Shown here: positions 6,110 through 11,978 of the stretch, one piece after another
Numbering within the stretch: the stretch's first letter is position 1
Layout: each line of letters opens with the position of its first letter
Source of the DNA: Chrysochromulina parva
Taxonomy: Eukaryota; Haptophyta; Prymnesiales; Chrysochromulinaceae
Assembly: GCA_002887195.1 (NCBI GenBank)
Contig: PJAB01001829.1
Coordinates: 1-11,978 of the forward strand
Direction of reading: 5' to 3'
DNA: 11,978 nucleotides
Program-made: the position numbers and the translations under genes
Notes under the pieces: generated by a model
Databases searched by the model: none
What the model saw: only the letters and a program-made list of their open reading frames with translations
What the model was told of the DNA's origin: nothing

Positions 6110-9100
6110 TTATTCGAGGTGGTGGCTGCGGGCATCGGGGTCGCCTCCGAGCATGATAATGATCTCGCGATTCTGCTTCTTCTCGGCGAGCATGAGAGCG
6201 GTGTTGTTGTGCTTGTCGCGCAGCTTCTTATCCGCCCCGCGATCGAGGAGGTACTTGGTCATTTCCTCGTGACCCTTCTGGGCCGCGTACATCAGTGCCG
6301 TCTGCGCCGAGAGCGCGGTCGTGATCGGATGCCGCTCATTGACATCGGCCTTCAGATCAAGGAGCATCCGGACGATGGGCAGGTGGTTCTCCTTGGCGGC
6401 CCAGATCAGCGGCTTCCACTCATCAGCGGCTGAGGCGCCGCGACGGTTCAGGATGACGCCCTTCTTCTTGGACGTACCCATGCCGGCCGAGATGCCCTCC
6501 GAAAAGACGTGGGTCATGAGCTCGGCCGAGAGCAGGCGCAGCTCGACGTCCTTGCACGCCTCGGGGGGCGGTACCTCAAGTGACGAGTTGGCCGGCGTCA
6601 CGCCCGCAAGGGAGCGTGGCACCGACGCGACGTTCTTACACGCCGCACCCTCTAGGAACTTTGCCAGATACTCGGCCCCGTTGAGGCCCATCGACTCATT
6701 GTTACGCACGTCGACGGAGGTGAGGCGAGGTTGGCGGCTGAGCAGCTTGGCGAGCTGCTCGGCTTCGGACGCGTCGAGTTGAGCGTCGCGAAGGTCGATG
6801 CACATGGCCGCCTCGCCGCCGGACGTGCCGCCCACACTCTCGACGCGATTGAGGACCCAACCAGCGAGCAGCAGCATGCGGGACGGGCCGCGCATCGTCC
6901 AGCCTTTCATGCTCAGGAACGGGTTGTCCTCCTTGAGGCGCTTCAACTCAACGTTGATCCCTCGCTGCAAGTAGAGGGTCTGCTGCATCACGAGTGCAAA
7001 GTTCTCATCGTCGTTAAACCAATCGGGGTCGTTTGAGAGTGGACCGTAGTTCATCGCCTTGCGCATCAGCCGGATGCCGAAGTACACATTCTCCTCGCCC
7101 AAAGAATCGCGCATCTCGAGCTCGATGCCGTCGAGAATGTCACGGATCATCTTGATCCGGCGCGAGAGGACCTGGTCGAGCGTGTGCGCGGCCAGGTTGA
7201 GCGAGAGGCGCGAGTGGATCAGCAGGGTCGAGCCCTGCACATCGGTGCCGAGCGCCTCGATACCCGTGAGGGGCGGCAGCAGCACCTCGCGCTCGTGCGG
7301 GTACTGCGAGAGCCACGTCAGATCGGCGCCGCGGTCGACCATGCCCATCTGCATCTCGAAGATCGTCGACGCGACAGAGTCGTCGCCGCCGCCCGAGTAC
7401 ACGAGCGCTTGCTCACGGTCGGTAGTGGTGGATGAGAAGGCGTACTCGATGCCGCCACGCACGCCCATCTGGTTGGCCACCCAAAACTCTTTGGGCAGTG
7501 TCGCGCCCTTGATGCCGCGCCACACCTTGCCCGCCTTGGTCAGCTTCGAGAGCTTGATGACGCAGCTGTTGATGGCGTGGATCGTGGTCACGTAGCCGTT
7601 GCCCTTGGTCAGGTCGCGCGCGAGCTTCACCATGGCGGGGTCCTTGGACTTGGAGCGTAGCACCAAGTTGTACTTGACGTACATCGGGCCCGTGTACAGT
7701 CGGCCACCCACGAGCTCCTCCTTGATGAGCTCGGAGTGCCCGTCCTTGCGCAGCAGCGCGTTGCACTTCTCCTCCATTGCCTTGAGCATCTCCTCGAGGG
7801 CGGTGGGCACGCGGCACCACAACTTGTTATTCTCAGCGTAGCCGGGGCGCTCGGGGAACTCCTCCCCCTTGGGGCACACCACGCATCGCCACTCCAGCTC
7901 GGACGACGTCGAGACGCCGTTGAAGGCTGTGAACATCTCGAGCGAATCCTTCTCCGACGTGTGCTCCACCGCCATCGCGTTGAAGAGGGTCTTCTCGTCG
8001 TTGTCTACGAGCGCGCCCTTGTACATCTTGGGGGGGCCGAGGAGCGACTCGAGCCCGCCATAGAAGAGGCTGAGCGAGCCGTACGTCATCTGGAACTTGG
8101 CCGTCGTCGCAAACTTGTCGTTGAGCGACGCGGCGTTGCCAGTCGACTGGCCCGCGAGCGTCGCAATCGACTCGAGGATGAATTCGATGGCGCCGCCCAA
8201 GTTGGCGCCATTCAGGAGCTCCTCGACACGCGCACGGTTGAGCGACTTGACGTACGCAAAGTGCGACTGCTCGCCCGGCTGGTGCTGGTTGGGCAGCTTG
8301 AGCGCTTGAGCGACGAGCTTCGCCACGCCGCGCGAGGCGATCCACTTGGTCGCGGTCCAGATGTTGCCCGACTCCTCCTCCTTCGCGATGCGCTCGGCCA
8401 CCTCGGCGGCCTTCTGGGCAGCCTCGCGATCGGCCGCCTCCTTGAGCTGCTGCGAGCGCGGCGAGAGGATCTTGTCCACCGGCTTCGCCTTCATCTTCTC
8501 CTTCTCCTCCTTCGCCTTCGCGATGTCGTCTCGCTTTCCCTGACCGAGGGTAATCTTGATGAAGTTGTCGTTCGCGAGATCCTCTTCCTTGAGTCCTTTG
8601 AGGCCGGTGCGCAGCGCCTTGTCGAGCTCATTGTAATCGAGCGCGCCCGAACCGTCCACATCCCACTTGTCGAAGAGCGCGTCGTGGTCGGACGAGGTGC
8701 CCCCGAGGCTGAGGTTCTTGAGAGCGCGCCGGAACTCCTTCTTGGAGATGACGCCATCGCTGTTCTCATCCCAATCCCGGAAGAGGTCCATGACGCGCAC
8801 CGCGTTCTTCTTAATGGCGATCGCGAGCTTCGTCTCGACCGTGCTCTTGAACGACTGCTCGTCCTCGTCTCCCTGAAGCAAGTCGCCCGAAGGGTCGAGG
8901 ACCGCGATCGCCGCGGCCTGGACCGCGTTGTAAAAGCGAAGCGCCTGCTCGCCGCTCAGGCCGATGCGATTGGCCTCTTCCATGGCGGCGCCGGCCGCCG
9001 CTTGCACGGCGTTCGTCATCTCGATCGAGTAGACCGCCGACGTAATCTCCGCCGAGACGTCTCTGGCGAGTTTCGGCGGCACCACGCCCGCCGCGGCTTT

Positions 9101-9520
9101 CGGCTCCACACCGGCTGCAGCAAACACTGAGGTGGCCGCCGACGGCGCAGTCTTCGGACGCTTGTCATCGCCCTTGGCGGCCTTGGGCTCGTCAGACGAT
9201 TTACTCTTGGCCGCCTTGCTGCTGGTTTCGCTGTCGCCCTTGGTCTCCTTGAGGAAGGCGCCCTCAGCGCGCGGCGCCTTCTCGGCCACGTCCTTCTTCT
9301 TCGTCGTTCCCTTGCTCTCACGTGTGCTCTCAAGCCTCTCGCGCGGCGTCGGACCGTCGGACTTTGCCTTAGGCAGGTCAGTTTTCAGCCCGGGGGCTTT
9401 GGGCGCCATGCCCTTGCGCCTCCTCGTCGTCGTCGCTGCGCGCGCCTGCTCCTTCGCCACACCTCGCTTGTCGCGCGCTCGGCCGGCCGCCAAACCGCGG
9501 AAGAAAGTTGAATCATACAT
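6110..9520 (-). CDS. EF-hand, arginine-type ADP-ribosyltransferase, LRR and ankyrin-repeat protein
   Basis: A 1,136-residue single-exon protein predicted to transfer ADP-ribose from NAD+ to arginine on target proteins, possibly under calcium control. Domains in order: Lys/Ala-rich disordered N-terminus (1-145); two EF-hand loops with full ligand sets (251-262, D-E-N-S-D-G..E; 287-298, D-V-D-G-S-G..E); charged, probably coiled-coil stretch (about 330-390); a helical segment; then the ART domain (about 500-775). The R-S-E signature is visible: Arg668 in VWRG, Ser-Thr-Thr at 697-699 after YAF, and the ExE pair Glu743/Glu745 in EREVLLPP, close to the EEEVLIPP form of vertebrate ARTs. A leucine-rich segment (907-957) and about three ankyrin repeats (1034-1125) follow. 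No transmembrane segment is obvious, so an intracellular enzyme is likely. The first ATG is at 9520; the ATG at 9409 has a better context (G at -3 and +4) and may be the real start. Host target unknown. Confidence 0.85.
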   Translation of the reverse strand: MYDSTFFRGLAAGRARDKRGVAKEQARAATTTRRRKGMAPKAPGLKTDLPKAKSDGPTPRERLESTRESKGTTKKKDVAEKAPRAEGAFLKETKGDSETSSKAAKSKSSDEPKAAKGDDKRPKTAPSAATSVFAAAGVEPKAAAGVVPPKLARDVSAEITSAVYSIEMTNAVQAAAGAAMEEANRIGLSGEQALRFYNAVQAAAIAVLDPSGDLLQGDEDEQSFKSTVETKLAIAIKKNAVRVMDLFRDWDENSDGVISKKEFRRALKNLSLGGTSSDHDALFDKWDVDGSGALDYNELDKALRTGLKGLKEEDLANDNFIKITLGQGKRDDIAKAKEEKEKMKAKPVDKILSPRSQQLKEAADREAAQKAAEVAERIAKEEESGNIWTATKWIASRGVAKLVAQALKLPNQHQPGEQSHFAYVKSLNRARVEELLNGANLGGAIEFILESIATLAGQSTGNAASLNDKFATTAKFQMTYGSLSLFYGGLESLLGPPKMYKGALVDNDEKTLFNAMAVEHTSEKDSLEMFTAFNGVSTSSELEWRCVVCPKGEEFPERPGYAENNKLWCRVPTALEEMLKAMEEKCNALLRKDGHSELIKEELVGGRLYTGPMYVKYNLVLRSKSKDPAMVKLARDLTKGNGYVTTIHAINSCVIKLSKLTKAGKVWRGIKGATLPKEFWVANQMGVRGGIEYAFSSTTTDREQALVYSGGGDDSVASTIFEMQMGMVDRGADLTWLSQYPHEREVLLPPLTGIEALGTDVQGSTLLIHSRLSLNLAAHTLDQVLSRRIKMIRDILDGIELEMRDSLGEENVYFGIRLMRKAMNYGPLSNDPDWFNDDENFALVMQQTLYLQRGINVELKRLKEDNPFLSMKGWTMRGPSRMLLLAGWVLNRVESVGGTSGGEAAMCIDLRDAQLDASEAEQLAKLLSRQPRLTSVDVRNNESMGLNGAEYLAKFLEGAACKNVASVPRSLAGVTPANSSLEVPPPEACKDVELRLLSAELMTHVFSEGISAGMGTSKKKGVILNRRGASAADEWKPLIWAAKENHLPIVRMLLDLKADVNERHPITTALSAQTALMYAAQKGHEEMTKYLLDRGADKKLRDKHNNTALMLAEKKQNREIIIMLGGDPDARSHHLE
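7286..7294 (-). other. ExE catalytic motif of the ADP-ribosyltransferase
   Basis: Codons for Glu-Arg-Glu (743-745). In arginine-specific ARTs the second glutamate is catalytic and the first gives arginine specificity. The R-S-E arginine lies at 7517-7519. Confidence 0.75.
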
Positions 9521-9666
9521 GAATTCACACACTATTCGTCAGCCAGCCGATTCAAAGCGAATTTTTAGGAAAAGTACACCGGATCTTCTTACCGCGAGGC
9601 GTCCCCCTCGCCACGTGTACGCTGCCCGGCCTGTTGGCATGTCTTACTTACTACTAACTAACTTAC
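9521..9666. promoter_or_regulatory. Short spacer: carrier 3' end and ADP-ribosyltransferase promoter
   Basis: About 146 bases separate the stop of the upstream carrier gene from the start of the ADP-ribosyltransferase gene. They must hold the carrier 3' untranslated region and the next promoter unless the promoter lies inside the carrier gene. No TATA box is clear. Confidence 0.35.
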
Positions 9667-9674
9667 TTACTTAC
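9643..9674 (-). repeat. GTAA-type short tandem repeat at the carrier stop codon
   Basis: On the coding strand the last codons and stop of the carrier run into repeated gtaagt/gttagt units. This is an irregular 4-base microsatellite that also resembles repeated 5' splice donor sequence. Confidence 0.65.
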
Positions 9675-10578
9675 GCGCGTGGGCCAAGCGCCTCAGAACG
9701 GCCTCGTACACTGTGAAGATAATCGCAGAGCCTGGCCCGAGGCGCAGCAGCTTGGCGCCAAGGCCGCGCCACAGGATGCACACCCCTTCGGCACGCACGA
9801 GCGAGGGTAGCCCGCCACGCTCCACGCGCGCATAGTCGACCGCAAGCTCGTGTCCGCGCAGCGCTGCCGCGGCCGCCACCTGCTGCCGCGATTTGAGCAC
9901 GTCGAACGGGTTGTTGCACACGCCCGCGCAGATGCCAGCCACGAAGCCCGCGCCCGCGCTCAAGACAACGCTCACGACGGCACTTGTGCTCTCGTCGGCC
10001 GGCACACATGCGCGCCTCACCTCGGCAAAGGACGCAAAATAGACGCACGAGTGGACCGAGTGCTTGGCGACCGTCGCGCCCAGTCCACTATACCACGCGC
10101 TCAGCCCCCCCGCCGCGTGCACCGCGCGCCACGCAGATGCCAGCTTCGTCGTTGTGGCGCCGCGCTGCGTGCGCTCAGACTGCATGATCACCTTGAGCAC
10201 TTCGGCGGGCGTGACCAACACTGCCTCTAGGGCGCCTGCGAGGCCGCCCGACAGCAGCGCGCGCCGACGCGACGGCATGTGCTCGAAGAGGTCCGTGAAC
10301 ATCGAGTTGAAGGCAAACTTGAGTCCGCGACGTGGGACCACAACCGCCAGGCCCGAGCCGAAGCCGCGCCATAGGCCACGAAGGCCCTCCGCAGCGTGAA
10401 TGTGCCTGAGCGCCGACAGCGTGCTGCCGCCAAAACGGTCTGAGCGCGGCGCAGCGGCCGATTCAAGGTGCAGCCGCGTCTTGATCACGTCGAGGGGCTG
10501 CACAAGCGTGAGTTCGACAGCCGCGGCCACGCCGGCCGCCAAAAAGGTGTCGGCGAGGTTCGAGCTGGCCACAGCCAT
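9667..10578 (-). CDS. Mitochondrial carrier family (SLC25) protein, 2-oxodicarboxylate carrier-like
   Basis: A 303-residue inner mitochondrial membrane carrier of normal family length, with three repeats of about 100 residues and six expected helices. The signature P-x-[DE]-x-x-[KR] occurs three times: PLDVIKTR at 28-35, PAEVLKV at 124-130 and PFDVLKSR at 224-231, each followed by a matrix-helix segment and, in repeats 1 and 3, a Gly-Leu..LWRG motif. The combination PLDVIKTR with preceding Glu-Leu, PRRGLKF in helix 2 (82-88) and NNPFDVLKSR in repeat 3 is most like the 2-oxodicarboxylate carriers (SLC25A21 type), which exchange 2-oxoadipate or 2-oxoglutarate. Substrate assignment is inference; another di- or tricarboxylate carrier is possible. 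The single exon ATG at 10578 fits, since carriers usually lack a presequence. Repeat 2 has Ala where an aromatic residue is common. Confidence 0.9.
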   Translation of the reverse strand: MAVASSNLADTFLAAGVAAAVELTLVQPLDVIKTRLHLESAAAPRSDRFGGSTLSALRHIHAAEGLRGLWRGFGSGLAVVVPRRGLKFAFNSMFTDLFEHMPSRRRALLSGGLAGALEAVLVTPAEVLKVIMQSERTQRGATTTKLASAWRAVHAAGGLSAWYSGLGATVAKHSVHSCVYFASFAEVRRACVPADESTSAVVSVVLSAGAGFVAGICAGVCNNPFDVLKSRQQVAAAAALRGHELAVDYARVERGGLPSLVRAEGVCILWRGLGAKLLRLGPGSAIIFTVYEAVLRRLAHARK

Positions 10579-10905
10579 TCCGCAACAGCCAGCGGGACAC
10601 GGCAGTCAGGATTAGATTGTCAAACAGGCCAGCTTGGCAGCTACCTCTCCAGCGGTCCGTTTTGTGTGGCTCACACCCAGGGACCGACGGGAGGGTGTGT
10701 GAATCGGCTGTTATAAATACTGGTCGCCTGTGCGGACACGTACAGTACCGGTACCTCGGCCGCCTCCGAGACTGGATCTATAAATTTGGCATAAGAGGAT
10801 TTTAAAATGAAAATGGTCATTGAGCGATTGAGGAGGGCCAACGAGCAACGTGACGCAGGTGTGAATCAACCTACTCGCACGGTGTGGATTGCTGCAGACT
10901 TTTCC
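10579..10905. promoter_or_regulatory. Intergenic region with TATA-like elements and a 10-base palindrome
   Basis: This holds the 3' flank of the RING-BART gene and the promoter of the carrier gene (both minus). AT-rich TATA-like elements occur at 10712-10719 (tataaata; tatttata on the minus strand) and 10779-10786; the first lies about 134 bases upstream of the carrier ATG. A perfect palindrome gtaccggtac is at 10745-10754. Their use is unproven. Confidence 0.3.
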
Positions 10906-11700
10906 TTACCGCTGCTGAGGTACGCTGAAGTACAGGGCCATCCCCTCCGCGACGGCCTCCGCCTCGAGGCGCTTGGCACGCTTGGCCGCCAGCATGTCGG
11001 CCTTGAAGGCCTCGAACGAGGTGAAGCGTAGGAGCACGTCGAGCGTATGTGACAGCGAGGCCGGCCGGTCGTACTCGTCATCGCCGCCCTTGTCGGTCGC
11101 CTCGTCGCCGGAGGCCACGCCGGGGCAAGCGAGGAATGCGGGCAGCGCCGCGAGGAACGCCTCGAACGAGAAGGTCGGCCCTAGGCGCTCGACGAGCGCG
11201 TTGGTGATCTCGGCGTCGATGAGCGCCATATACTGCTCATGGAGTGTTGTATACTCGAGCTTGTTCTCCTCGGTCTCCTCAAAGGAGTCGCAGTGTTGCT
11301 TCCGAAATTGCGACAATTCTGCCTCAGTTGCGGCCTCTGCCACTTTTGCGCGGCATAGCGTCAGGGCATCTTTCGTGGACATCACAGGCACCGCCTCGAC
11401 TTCGACCGGCCTCACGTCGGGAGCTGGCGGCACGGGCGCAGGCGGCAGCGGTGGTGGCAGCTCCTCTTCAAGCTCCTCCTCATCATCGCCCTCATCCTCG
11501 TCCTCGGTGTCTCTCGCAACATTCTCCAACTCTCGCAAGCTCCAGTTGGGCACCGCGCTGCCCGGCTTGAAGGGCACACGGCACAAAGGGCACACGTCCG
11601 GGAGGCGAAGGATGCATTGACGGCAAAAGGAATGCCCACACGACGGGAGCAACTCGGCCAAGCGCATAGGCGCCTCCAGGCAGACGGTGCATTGCGACAT
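10906..11700 (-). CDS. RING finger E3 ubiquitin ligase-like protein with a C-terminal BART (ARL2-binding) domain
   Basis: A 264-residue protein. A C3HC4 RING lies at the extreme N-terminus with every zinc ligand present: Cys4, Cys7, Cys21, His23, Cys26, Cys29, Cys37 and Cys40. This predicts an E2-binding ubiquitin ligase. A linker follows that is first acidic (64-80) and then Pro-rich (82-94). Residues about 127-245 resemble the BART domain of ARL2BP/CFAP36-type proteins, which bind GTP-loaded ARL2/ARL3 small GTPases: a Phe..His-Cys..Phe-Glu..Glu-Glu-Asn-Lys-Leu-x-Tyr core at 132-150, a Tyr..Ile helix, and a closing leucine-rich helix with Phe-x-x-Phe-x-x-Phe-Lys (226-233). An Ala/Gly/Asp-rich insert (about 192-213) sits inside the domain. 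I know of no common family with this pairing. The start at 11700 is fixed by Cys4 of the RING. Single exon. Confidence 0.85.
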   Translation of the reverse strand: MSQCTVCLEAPMRLAELLPSCGHSFCRQCILRLPDVCPLCRVPFKPGSAVPNWSLRELENVARDTEDEDEGDDEEELEEELPPPLPPAPVPPAPDVRPVEVEAVPVMSTKDALTLCRAKVAEAATEAELSQFRKQHCDSFEETEENKLEYTTLHEQYMALIDAEITNALVERLGPTFSFEAFLAALPAFLACPGVASGDEATDKGGDDEYDRPASLSHTLDVLLRFTSFEAFKADMLAAKRAKRLEAEAVAEGMALYFSVPQQR

Positions 11701-11978
11701 GTGAAGGCGGCGTGATGAGTCAAGTTTTGCAATCAGTTTGCAATCAAACGTGTTCGAGTTTCCGAGCTCATGTGTCGGCTTTAGGAGAGTCGACTTTCAG
11801 CTTTTGATTGATCTCTTCATTCAGAACGAACGCAAACGGCCGCGTGTGCCGAAGGGGTTGCCGTGTGACGCCCAAAGTTACACGGCTGTGAACCCAACGT
11901 GAAAGGGCCAGACTACAGGACGGTATCCATCATGGAACCAGACAGGGGGGATGCGGGAGAACCCATTGGGGGGTCTCT
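11701..11978. promoter_or_regulatory. Upstream region of the RING-BART gene, to the window edge
   Basis: No gene seen. Two tandem copies of tttgcaatca (11726-11735, 11737-11746), period 11, lie 26-46 bases upstream of the start codon. A stem with 10 paired positions (one G-T) and a 7-base loop is at 11860-11886. Confidence 0.35.
11860..11886. other. Inverted repeat / possible hairpin
   Basis: gccgtgtgac at 11860-11869 pairs with gttacacggc at 11877-11886 across a 7-base loop (nine Watson-Crick pairs and one G-U). Role unknown. Confidence 0.5.

Noticed and set aside
7736..9130. Plus-strand open frame of 464 codons
   Set aside because: It is the antisense shadow of the ADP-ribosyltransferase gene, Leu/Arg/Glu-rich as expected from reversed G/C-ending codons; the minus frame has clear EF-hand and ART motifs.

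Overview
This is nuclear DNA from a eukaryote, probably a GC-rich microalga of the haptophyte or pelagophyte type. The evidence is GT-AG introns, an ARL2-binding (BART) domain, a DHHC-family S-acyltransferase, an SLC25 mitochondrial carrier, a cystatin, strong G/C bias at third codon positions and very short gaps between genes. The taxon is inferred from this style; no marker gene is present. There is no sign of bacterial operons, CRISPR arrays, insertion sequences or tRNA/rRNA genes.

Left part (1-5116). A palmitoyltransferase-like membrane protein (+) has a DHYC active site but has lost nearly all zinc ligands of its cysteine-rich domain. It converges on a small secretory or membrane protein (-), unrecognised. 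That gene is divergent, across about 260 bp, from a three-exon secreted protein (+) in which a cystatin domain sits between two 104-residue repeat modules. The modules are about 96% identical in DNA, yet the first carries an 84-bp intron that the second lacks. A weaker, probably spliced, small gene (+) follows and could be the 3' part of the cystatin gene.

Middle (5117-6109). About 1 kb without a convincing gene, very GC-rich toward the right, with a short imperfect tandem repeat and a small coding-like fragment.

Right part (6110-11700). Three minus-strand genes lie head to tail. In transcription order they are a RING finger + BART fusion protein, an SLC25 carrier most like the 2-oxodicarboxylate group, and a protein of about 1,136 residues combining a calcium-binding EF-hand pair, an arginine-type mono-ADP-ribosyltransferase domain (R-S-ExE), a leucine-rich segment and ankyrin repeats. 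Close packing does not imply a shared transcript in a nuclear genome, and I see no single pathway joining them. The common theme is regulation: lipidation, protease inhibition, ADP-ribosylation, ubiquitination and small-GTPase binding.

The most interesting items are the RING-BART fusion, the EF-hand/ART/LRR/ankyrin protein, the zinc-ligand-less DHYC enzyme, and the intron presence/absence difference between the near-identical cystatin-gene modules.
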